DNA from: Amaurobius ferox
Taxonomy: Eukaryota; Arthropoda; Arachnida; Araneae; Amaurobiidae
Length of the DNA stretch: 64,000 nt
Direction: 5' to 3'
Assembly: GCA_951213105.1 (NCBI GenBank)
Contig: OX578140.1
Coordinates: forward strand, 29,698,780 to 29,762,779
A model generated the notes under the pieces. It was not told the DNA's origin and made no database searches. It saw nothing but the letters and a program-made list of their open reading frames with translations. The translations under genes were made by a program, and so were the position numbers. How positions within the stretch are numbered: the first letter of the stretch is position 1; each line of letters opens with the position of its first letter. This document shows positions 55,260 to 64,000 of this stretch, piece by piece.

Positions 55260-55655
55260 GTAAAATTTTCTTTGGGGTTTAATCCCTGCAGGAGCAAATG
55301 TGCGAAAATCTAGGAAAATCAGTTGTATTCTTTCAGAGAACTATCTTACAACCGTAGAACACAGACATTCTCCCTACAAAAGGGTTTTCACGAGTTGCAA
55401 GGTTCACCTGTTGCTGAACGGTTCACTCTATGACTTTTAGATGCATAAGTTCCGAGTTTGTATACACGAATTAGATGGACATCCCTGTATGCCTACATTC
55501 CAGCAGTAGTTCAAAATTCAATTTAAAATTGTTTAGCTCAGATCAATACGTGCCTAAGTGATATTATTTCACAAAATAGGCTATCACCATTTTATTTACA
55601 TCCAAGAGCAAGACATAGTGGTGAACACACAAATTCCTATTATTTGAACCCTTTC
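55260..55655. other. Unassigned stretch
   Basis: No gene or recognised repeat by eye. Confidence 0.4.
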
Positions 55656-55659
55656 CTGA

Positions 55660-55825
55660 GGTATAGAAAAAAAATCCGATGTAGGCAGCACATGACTTTC
55701 CTTATATAATGCAATGAATGTACTACTTTTACAGTAAAAAAATAGATTATTTTTATAGTAGATATTTATATTATTTCCAAGATATTGAATTTTCGTCAAT
55801 TAGTCGTCATTTTTATGGATTTAGA
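55660..55825 (-). repeat. Family-B end piece, matches 23.54-23.69 kb
   Basis: GGCAGCACATGACTTTCCTT, ATATAATGCAATGAATG, then CCAAGATATTGAATTTTCGT match 23545-23670 almost base for base. It ends where a forward family-B copy starts, an inverted head-to-head arrangement. Confidence 0.8.
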
Positions 55826-55827
55826 GT

Positions 55828-56615
55828 CTTTTACTTTCCCTGCAATACATGGTAAGGTATAGGGAAAGTATTGGAATCATGCCGAAAATCACTACTCGAG
55901 TTTTCGACGGATCTACACGTTTCGAGACCTCTAGAATACGAAAAAACTATTTTTAGCGTGACGTCTGTGTGTGTGTCTGTCTGTGTGTCTGTGTGTCTGT
56001 CTGTCTGTGCAGATTTTGTATCCACTCTAACTAAAAAAGTAATTGCCCAAATTTCATAAAATTTGGTAGGTAAGTCACTTGTGGGCGAATCTGGTGCTGA
56101 TTAGTTTTGGGTACGATTCGGGATAAAATAACCCGCCTTTTTTTGCGAAATGGCCCGCAAAAGCTCGTATCACTCTAGCTCAAAATCTAATAGATCAAAT
56201 TTCACAAAATTTGGTAGATAAGTCGCTTGTGGGTAACCCTGGTGCTGATTAGATTTTGGTACGATTCGGAAAAAAATAACCTGCATTTATTTGCAAAATG
56301 GGCCGCAAAAATCGACAAAATAAAAAATAAAAAACTACGTATTCTGAAATATATCCATTGAATGTTTGTTTTATACGTAATTTTCAACGAAGAAAGAAAT
56401 AAGACCAACCCCATTACACTAGGACTAGCCGTTCTTGAGATATTTTTGTTTTTTGTTTTTGTTTTTTCTCTACGCCACCTTTGAAAATGAGTCCAGTTAT
56501 CAATTGAGAACGAAAATTGAATTAATAGTGAATTAAATTTAATTAAAATAAGAGAATGTGTATATAAGTCTGCAGGGAAAGTTATGTGCTGCCCACATCA
56601 GATTTTTTTATACTG
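55828..56615 (+). mobile_element. Family-B repeat, full copy
   Basis: ACTTTCCCTGCAATACATGG then AGGGAAAGTATTGG (hairpin), TTTTCGACGGATCTACACGT, GTGTGTCTGTCTGTGTGTCT, and two CAAATTTCA.AAAATTTGGTA blocks. It ends AAGTTATGTGCTGCCCACAT, then CAGATTTTTTT. Confidence 0.88.
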
Positions 56616-57185
56616 CAAGACTGTTAGGTTTATATTTTTGCAATGTACTTTCTAAGGAACCTAGAAAACATTAAATAAATTCATTAATAATATTTGGTGA
56701 ATTCTTTAGAAAGATCTTGTCATTGCGTGCTAAATAACATATTTCCAAGTTTTTTTGATTAACTTTTCTTTTATTAAGTTCTTGAAGTTTTCCAAACTAA
56801 TGCATACGCATGACAAAGAATCGTTACAATACCTAATAGAAACTGTTTAAGAAAAACAGTTTTACTTAATAAACTAATTGTCAATGAAACAGAAATGTTC
56901 CAATTAGGAAAAAATGCTTAGCCATAATCTGACTTTGATGCTCTTTGCATTTTAATGGGTTTTTTTTTCGAAAGTTTTCACATCATAAAAGTATCAGAAC
57001 TTCCTTAGAAGCATAAAAAATAAGAAAAATAATATTTAATAAGAAAAATAATATTTTAATGTAAATGAACAAAAGGATTTCATTTTGGGGAAATAATTAA
57101 ATTATTTTAGTGAATACATTAGCGTTCTTTGAAACTAAGGGGTAATCCATAAAAAATCTTAATAAAATAACAATTATAATGGTAT
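56616..57185. other. AT-rich stretch with no gene recognised
   Basis: Only a short AAGAAAAATAATATTT direct repeat near 57020-57060 was seen. Confidence 0.4.
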
Positions 57186-57663
57186 CTAATTTTTACTTTC
57201 CCTGCAATACATGGCAATGTATAGGGAGAGTATTGGAATCATGCCGAAAATCGCAAATCGAGTTTTTGACGGATTTACACTTTCGAGACCTCTAGAATAT
57301 GATAAAACCATTTTTAGCGTGACGTCTGTGTGTGTCTGTGCAGATTTTGTATCCATTCAAACTAAAAATCTAGTGGACCGAATTTCTTAAAATTTGGTAG
57401 GTGAGTCACTTGTGGGCGACACTGGTGCTGATCAGTTTTGGGTACGATTCAGGATAAAAGAACCCGCCTTTTTTTTGCGAAATGGCCCGCAAAAATTGTT
57501 GTATTCACTATAACTGAAAAAATATTGGACCGAATTTCACAAAAATCGGTTGATATGTCGCTTGTGGGTTACTATGGTGCTGATTAGATTTTGGCAAGAT
57601 TTGGAAAAAAATAACCAGCCTTTTTTGCGAAATGGTCCGCAAAAATCTAAACTAAAAAACTAT

Positions 57664-59899
57664 TTATTGTCATGATGCATGACATAGATTTGGCACTTAA
57701 GTACAGGTATTTCATGCCCCGGGTAGCCCAGGAATTAAAGGGGGCAGGAGTAATGACATATTTCAACCATGTAAACCGTATTCGTGAATTGAATTAATGT
57801 GTATAAATATATAATGATAATGCAGTTGTTCTAAGCAGAGCACAAACTCCGAGGAATTGTAAATGTCACAAAAGAATAGAATATTACGTAACAGTACGGT
57901 TCAAACTGTAAAATGCTAGTATGTAAATATCACAAAAATATGTAACGCTTTCCTGTATGTAAGAATATGTAATGCTTTCATGTAATATTTTGTACACCTA
58001 GCTTGATAACTGTCTATGCTGATGGGGGTAAATATATCATGATGCATGACACGGATTTGGCACTTAAGTACAGGTATTTCATGCCCCGGGTAGCCCAGGA
58101 AATAAAGGGGGCAGGAATAGCAATTACTCAAAATGTATATAATATATGTTCAATAGCGATGCCTCCCCACAGACAGGATGGGACTGATGTGGCGCCATGG
58201 TTTGAATGCACATTAACACGGGTTGAAGACCCAGACCGTCCGACTCATCCTGAGGACTTGAGCAACTATTTGGACGGCCGGACATTGATACGGGTTGAAA
58301 ACCCAAACCACACGACCAACCCTAGGGTTTACGGTAGCAATATGTGTGGCCGGGGACATTGATACGGGTTGTAAATATTCAGAAAAAGAGTTTTGTAACA
58401 AATGTCAAAGTTCAAGACTGCAAATCTTGAGAAATTTATAGCCCCTGTCAGGTGTGGGTCGCATCATGGTCCGGTCCGGGACCACCCGACTTAGAGAAAC
58501 CCTCTGGTTCTCTTTTCTTTATTGGAACGCATAAAAAATGAGCGTCACTTCGCTGTCGAATGAAGTGTCGAAAACCCAGACCACCCGACTCATCCTAGGA
58601 CATAGAGCAACTTAATGGATGGCCGGGTCGAATGAAGTGTGTAGAAATTGAACCACCCTTCTTATCGCAAAATGTGAAGTCGACTTTTAAAAACGTAAAG
58701 TTCTGACGCAACTCTGATCCCGTGAGAGAAAGGTCTCCAAGTGTGGCTGGGCACTTGTTTGAAGCCGATGCAAAAATTTGCGAGGCAGTTTTAGGCGGCT
58801 TTCGTCGCCACCTTTCGAACGGCAGTCACCTGCAAATAGTACGGAACTAGCGTCTTTTATACCGGATTACGAGTACCTATACTCTAAGGTAGCGCATAGC
58901 CAAACGCGTTTATTCCGCGATTTAAGTCAGTGACAGCTCTTAGCAAAATCAACTAGGACGGAGTCAGACCGGGTATTGCCTTCTTCGGACGGTGACTATC
59001 ATTAAAGCCTCGAGTAAGTCGGCACTTGGCTACGCAGTACCACACAGCTCTGACTCCAGACGGCGTAGTGAGGGGAACCCTTTGAACCCTTTAACTACAT
59101 CCAAGCCATGATAACTGTGTGTACTGCTGGGACGGCAGCGACAGTGCAGCGTACATAGCCTGCACAAGCGAGTGTGCATGAACAACGTGTCTGCGGATGT
59201 CAATCCTGGACCCCTATGCAGAAGACGACACGCGTCAACTGAGTGCATCACCGTCATCGGTGCGGTCCGTGGGAGACTACGACCAGTTAAGCAGAAAACG
59301 ACCAAACCGACAGCGGCCTGCACGTAGTTCCTGGATCAAGGAATCACTGGGCCAAACCCGAGAATTTCTGGCAACGAACCGTTCATCCGTACGAACTAAT
59401 TTCCTTTGAATCACCGAGACCTCTTCATCAGGATCTGTGTCATTTAAAATGTGGATTACTTGGCATCTCATCTAGGGGGAGGTTCTGTTTCTTTAAATTT
59501 TCAATTAATATATAATGTATTATTGTGTACCCGTGTAAATCAAAGCGTTAGAGCCAATTGAAACTTTTGGGAGATTTTCCCAATGAATAACTTGAAATTT
59601 AAATTAATGAAAAAGTGGAATTTGAAAGTATATTAATTAACCCGTACACCCCGAGGTCAAGCTGGGTACTTTGAGTATAATGTAACTGTATATTTTATTA
59701 TTATTGTCAAACTGAATATTTCATGTCTTTTTTTTTTTAAATAAATGTGTAGTGGCCACCTATTGACTAGTTATTTAGTGTAACGCAGCGTACTTTGATC
59801 CTTTAGGATCCCACTTATACGTTTTTCAAGTTCAACTAGGGGCACTATGGGTAAGTATTATTAGTGTATATATGTAATGTTTCACCTCACCACACTTAT
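57664..59899. mobile_element. 2.2-kb TG...CA insertion, probable long solo LTR
   Basis: The inserted DNA (57668 to about 59894) begins TGTCATGATGCATGACA, itself a palindrome, and ends CCTCACCACA. It is flanked by TTAT on both sides (a fifth base, T or C, differs). It is richer in G+C than its surroundings and has no reverse transcriptase, integrase or other recognised domain. A ~92-bp block (57668-57760) recurs at 58036-58128. Blocks with CCAGACCGTCCGACTCATCC (58229) and CCAGACCACCCGACTCATCC (58574) resemble the reverse of the local SINE tails. TG...CA ends, a 4-5-bp duplication and lack of coding suggest a solo LTR of an LTR retrotransposon; a non-autonomous DNA element is possible. Confidence 0.55.
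58036..58128. repeat. 92-bp subrepeat inside the 2.2-kb insertion
   Basis: TCATGATGCATGACACGGAT, GGTATTTCATGCCCCGGGTA and GCCCAGGAAATAAAGGGGGC match the first 92 bp of the insertion (57670-57760) at over 90% by eye. Confidence 0.92.
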
Positions 59900-60162
59900 G
59901 ATCAAATATTTCCATTAAATGCTTGTTTTATATTTAATTTTTAACGAAGAAAAGAATAAGACCAACCCCACTACACTAGGACTAGCCGTTCTCGAGATAT
60001 TTTAGTTTTTTCGTATTTTCTTTACGCCACCTTTGAAAATAAGTCCAGTTACCAAATGAGAACGAAAATTGAATTAGAAGTGAATTAAATTTAATTAAAA
60101 TAAAGAGAACGTGGATATAAGTCTGCAGGGAAAGTCATGTGCTGCCCACATCAGATTTTTAA

Positions 60163-60957
60163 TTTTCCTGCAATACATGATAACGTATAGGAAATGTATT
60201 GGAAACATATCGAAAATCGCGTCGAGTTTTCGACGGATCTACACTTTTCGAGACCTTTAGAACACGAAAAAACTATTTCTAGCTTGGCGTCTGTGTGTGT
60301 GTGTCTCTCTGTGTGTGTGTCTGTCTGTCTGTGCAATGTATGTATCCACTGTAACTAAAAACTAGTGAACCAAATTTCATAAAATTTGGTAAGTCGCTTG
60401 TGGGTGACTCAGATGCTGACTAGATTTTGGTATGATTCGGGATAAAAGATTATGCCTTTTTTTTTCGAAATGGCCAGCAAAAATTTACTATATCCACTCT
60501 GCCTAGAAAACTAAATGACCAAATTTCACAAAATTTGGTATATAAGTCACTTGCCGGTTACACTGGTGCTGATTGGATTTTGGTAAAAAATCTCAAAAAA
60601 TCGTCGAAATCCAAAATAAAAGACTAAGTATGCTCAGATTTATCAATTAAATGCTTGTTTTTTATATAATTTTTGACGATAAAAAGAATAAAATCAGCCC
60701 CGTTACTCTAGGACTAGCCGTCTTCGAGATAATTAATTTATTTCGCATTTTTGCTACACTGGTTTTAAAAATACGTCCAGTAACCAAATGAAAACGAAAA
60801 TTGAATTAAAGGTGTAAATTAAGTGTAATTTCAAATAATTATGCGTGTTATTTAGTGCAATTAAACTCAATACAATGAAATATTAGAGAAATAAAGAGAA
60901 AATGAATTGGAGTCTGTAGGGAAAGTCATATGCTGTCCACATAAAATTTTTATTTAT
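60163..60957 (+). mobile_element. Family-B repeat, tandem to the previous copy
   Basis: It starts AATTTTCCTGCAATACATGA directly after the previous copy's CAGATTTTT, with microsatellite GTGTGTGTCTCTCTGTGTGT. It ends AAGTCATATGCTGTCCACAT. Confidence 0.88.
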
Positions 60958-61312
60958 GATGTTACATAATTTATGATGTTACAAAGTCCTCAAAATTGGC
61001 GCTGAAAGTCATTCTGTACACCTACTGAATTAATTTTATTTAAGCTGCATTTTGCTTTGCTGTCTGACCTACTTTATTATTCACTGTGTGCAAAGTCACA
61101 TATCTAATGTAAATACAATTTTAATAATAACACTTGTAAGAATGGTTAATTTGATATCCAGTAAGAATGTTGTCACTCTAAGGCAAAATATTAAAAATCA
61201 ATCATATTTATAATAAAATAATCGCAGGTCTGATTTAAATACAAAATATAATCAATCTACATTAATTTAAACTACGGACTACGATCTTTTGTTTTTAAAC
61301 GTGATTTATATT
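60958..61312. other. Spacer between family-B copies
   Basis: AT-rich, with a short ATTTATGATGTTACA duplication at its start and no gene recognised. Confidence 0.5.
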
Positions 61313-62106
61313 CGTACTTCCCCTGCAATACATGATAATGTATAGGGAAATATTGGATTCATGCCGAAAATCGCAAATCGAGTTTTCGACGGATCTATAC
61401 GTTTGGAGACCTATAGAAAACGAAACAACTATTTTTTGCGTGGCATCTGTCTGTGTGTCTGTGCAATGCTTGTATCCACTTTAACTCAAAAAGTAATGGA
61501 CCAAATTTCATAAAATTTGATAGATAGGTCACTTGTGGATGATCCTAGTGCTGATTAGTTTTTGGTACGATTCGGGATAAAGTAATTCTCCTTTTTTTGC
61601 GAAATATCCCGCAAAATTTATCTTTATCGATTCTATCTCAAAAACTAAGAGATCAAATTTTACAAAATTTGGTAGCTAAGTCACTTGTGGGTGATTCTGG
61701 TGCTAATTAGATTATGGTACGATTCGGAAAAAAATAACCTGAATTTTTTTGCGGAATGGTCCGCAAAAATCGTCAAAATTTAAAATAAAAAACTACGTAT
61801 GCTCAAATATATTAATTAAATGCTTGTTTTATACCCAATGTTTAACGATAAAAAAAATAAGAACAACCCATTGCACTAGGACTAGCTGTTCTCGAGATAT
61901 TTTAAATTTTTTGCATTTTCGCCACGCCACCTTGGAAAATAGGTCAAGTTACCAAATGGGAACGGAAATTGAATCAAAAGTGTCATTTTAGATAATTATG
62001 GGTGTTACTTCGTGCCATTAAACTTAATATAATGGATTATTGAATAAATAAAAATAATGTGAATATGAGTCTGCAGGGAAAGTCATGTGTGGCCCGCATC
62101 AGATTT
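61313..62106 (+). mobile_element. Family-B repeat
   Basis: It starts CTTCCCCTGCAATACATGAT, then AGGGAAATATTGG, and ends GTCTGCAGGGAAAGTCATGT then GCATCAGATTTTT. The next copy begins with no spacer. Confidence 0.88.
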
Positions 62107-62918
62107 TTACTTCCCTTGTCATACATGGTAATGTATAGGGAAAGCATTGGAATCATGCCGAAATTCACAACTCGAGATTTTGAGGGATCTACATGTTTTA
62201 AGACCTCCATAATACTTTTAAGCGTGACGTCTGTGTGTGTGTCTATGTGTCTGGCTGTCTGCGTAATGTATTTATCCATTCTAACTGAAAAACTAATTGA
62301 CCGAATTTCATAAAATTTGGTACGTAAATCCCTTGTAAATGTCTCCGGTGCTGATTAGATTTTGGTTAGATTCTTGATAAAAGAGCATGCTTTTTTTGCG
62401 AAAAGGCCTGCAAAAATTGCTGTATCTACTCTAGCTGAAAAACTAATAGACCAAATTTCACAAAATTTGGTAGATAAGTCACTTGTGCGTAACCCTGGCG
62501 CGGATTAGATTTCGATATGACTCGGAAAAAAAGAACCTGCTTTTTTGGAAAATGACCAACAACAATCTACAAAATCTGAAATGAAAGACTACTTATGCTC
62601 AAATGTATCAATTAAATGCTTGTTTTATACGTATTTTTTAACGATGGAAATAATAAGACCAACCCCATTACTCTAGGGCTCCCCATTCTCAAGATATTTT
62701 AGTTTTTTTTGCATGTTCGCTACGCCACCTTTGAAAATAAGTCCACTTACCAGATGAAAACGAAATTTGAATTAAAAGTGCAAATTCAGTGTAATTTAAA
62801 ATAATTATAGCTATTTTGTGCAACTAACTTCAATGTAATGAATTATTGAAGAAATAAAATGAACGTGAGTATGAGTCTGCAGTGAAAGTCATGTGCTGTC
62901 CACATCAAATTTTTACTT
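62107..62918 (+). mobile_element. Family-B repeat, tandem to the previous copy
   Basis: It starts ACTTCCCTTGTCATACATGG, then AGGGAAAGCATTGG, and ends AAGTCATGTGCTGTCCACAT then CAAATTTTT. About 80% like its neighbour by eye. Confidence 0.88.
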
Positions 62919-63029
62919 CGAGCATTAGCAAAGATCTTTCATCCAAAATAAAAAGTTGATACATAATATAATGAAATATTATTTAATTCTATATTAAGAG
63001 TATATTTCTGTATGTGATATTTGGAGTGT

Positions 63030-63200
63030 TTTTATTTGAATTCTGTAATCGGGATAGCCCGTCTTTGCACGCCATAGCAATGTTCTCGCTTTTGAGGACT
63101 AATTTTAAAACCATAGTAGCTAGAATGTCCAAATTTCGTATGTCATTGTCTTTCATACAATTAAAATACATAAATTTTAATAAATATAATTTTCGTAAAT
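63030..63200 (+). repeat. Satellite E, single unit
   Basis: CGGGATAGCCCGTCTTTGCA, CGCCATAGCAATGTTCTCG and TCCAAATTTCGTATGTCATT match the ~140-bp unit of the 19-kb and 53-kb arrays. Confidence 0.65.
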
Positions 63201-64000
63201 TTAGATACGTTACATATAAATAATTAAAGATTGTACTTTAAAGGACTATGCATTTTCTTTTTGCTGGTTAGGATTATAAACTATAATAATACACTTTTCT
63301 TATGCTTAAATTGTTGATGACGGATTAATGGTTGGCGAGGAAATGGCTGAAGAAATCTTTTTAAAAACTTAATGGCATTTATTTTATTATATTTATTTTT
63401 TTTAATTGCGACTGTAAAAAAGTACCTACTAGTTGCCTTAATCGCAGCTAGTAACTTTAAAAACAATGCGTTAGGAGCTTCCACTGAACAAATGTCTGTT
63501 AACGGCTCACATTGACCGGTTAAAAAACAATTAAATTCTTAGCTGCGATGGTGATATATACGGATTTTTAAACGTATTACTTCAAAAACGTATTACTTCC
63601 CTATGCCGCTATTCACATTTTTATGTGAGAGCTATATTATCTTCTGGAACAGAATTTCCGACATTATTCAGCAATTCGAGTACATAGAATCTACAGAATA
63701 TCTAAAATAAACTGCATGGGGTTTTCATATACCTGCTCCCCAATACCCTTTGTAATCAATTTCCTTTATCAAGTAAAATATTCGAACCAAAGTCTGGGTC
63801 GCAGATGCAGAACACTATTTTGAATCAATTTTAAAATTGAAAAAATATTTTCTGAGCGAAGTATGAAAAGTTTATGAATGCACTTTGAGGATGTTTTGCA
63901 TTTTTAGGAGGATTTGAAAGGCGTTGCTTTAAAAAAAAGCTGCAATATGCTGCTATGAATTTTTGTGAAAGGTCAGATAATTCGAAACGAAAATTGCCAT
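63201..64000. other. Unassigned end of window
   Basis: No gene or recognised repeat by eye. ACGTATTACTTC occurs twice near 63575-63600. Confidence 0.4.

Larger units (their letters stand above)
57188..60162 (+). mobile_element. Family-B repeat split by a 2.2-kb insertion
   Basis: The first part 57188-57667 starts at the hairpin end (ACTTTCCCTGCAATACATGG) and stops at AAAAAACTATTTAT. The second part 59896-60162 resumes TTATGATCAAATATTTCCAT, CATTAAATGCTTGTTTTATA and ends GCCCACATCAGATTTTT. Other copies show these two points as contiguous (AAAACTACGTATGCTGAAAT). Confidence 0.85.

Noticed and set aside
58003..59409. Open frames in the GC-richer insertion as host exons
   Set aside because: The block is an insertion in a repeat, contains duplications, and no domain is recognisable; higher GC alone lengthens chance frames.
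57188..62918. Canonical Helitron identity for family B
   Set aside because: The TC...CTRR ends of canonical Helitrons are not clear; only the Helentron/DINE-like reading with hairpin and microsatellite is kept, as inference.
1..64000. CRISPR arrays, bacterial operons, phage or plasmid features
   Set aside because: Tandem repeats here lack unique spacers of uniform length, and the DNA is clearly eukaryotic with SINEs, LINEs and decayed split genes.

Overview
The window is eukaryotic, AT-rich nuclear DNA that is almost entirely non-coding and built from layered transposable elements. The element set suggests an arthropod, and I favour an arachnid such as a spider. It includes Tc1-, Tc3- and mariner-type transposases, one with a DUF4817-like helix-turn-helix start, Jockey- and RTE-like LINE tails, tRNA- and 5S-derived SINEs, Helentron/DINE-like repeats with CTGT/TG microsatellites, and decayed gustatory-receptor-like sequence. 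The taxon is an inference from family resemblance. I see no intact host protein-coding gene, no functional rRNA or tRNA gene, and nothing prokaryotic (no operon, CRISPR array or Shine-Dalgarno site).

Layout. 1-3.1 kb: AT-rich DNA, then a decayed multi-exon gene resembling a 7-TM gustatory receptor. 3.1-5.1 kb: a tandem duplication of that gene's tail, split by a GTCAC-rich element that itself carries a 5'-truncated Jockey-like LINE. 5.7-8.7 kb: a family-A repeat, a tRNA-headed SINE split by a family-B repeat, and a 30-bp minisatellite. 9.5-11.6 kb: two fold-back elements, a 5S rRNA-derived SINE with perfect target-site duplications, and a Tc1 pseudogene. 12-14.8 kb: a degenerate tandem duplication related to the receptor-like sequence. 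16.4-20.9 kb: a tRNA-SINE with perfect duplications, a mariner relic, a ~140-bp satellite and a ~125-bp minisatellite. 21-22.4 kb: a 5'-truncated RTE-like LINE with a perfect 13-bp duplication. 23.3-25 kb: inverted family-B copies. 27.5-29.9 kb: hAT-type non-autonomous elements. 31.1-34.75 kb: two Tc1/mariner-superfamily elements back to back, the first with ~310-bp terminal inverted repeats. 34.8-38.7 kb: ATATTGG-rich repeats and old SINEs. 38.7-45.7 kb: family-A copies, a large fold-back element and tandem SINEs. 45.7-47.1 kb: a Tc3-like pseudogene. 48-53.8 kb: family B, two hairpins, a hAT MITE, tandem family-A copies and the satellite again. 54.8-55.3 kb: the second 5S-SINE. 55.6-62.9 kb: a head-to-tail run of family-B repeats, one of them split by a 2.2-kb TG...CA insertion that looks like a long solo LTR.

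The sequences do not work together as a pathway. Their value is as a record of insertions: several insertion events can be ordered from clean junctions and target-site duplications that are visible directly. I found no convincing new functional system. The most interesting items are the composite 5S-SINE with two near-identical full-length copies, the hairpin-ended tandem repeat families, the fold-back element that holds a copy of nearby DNA, the split-repeat 2.2-kb insertion, and two long near-perfect hairpins.
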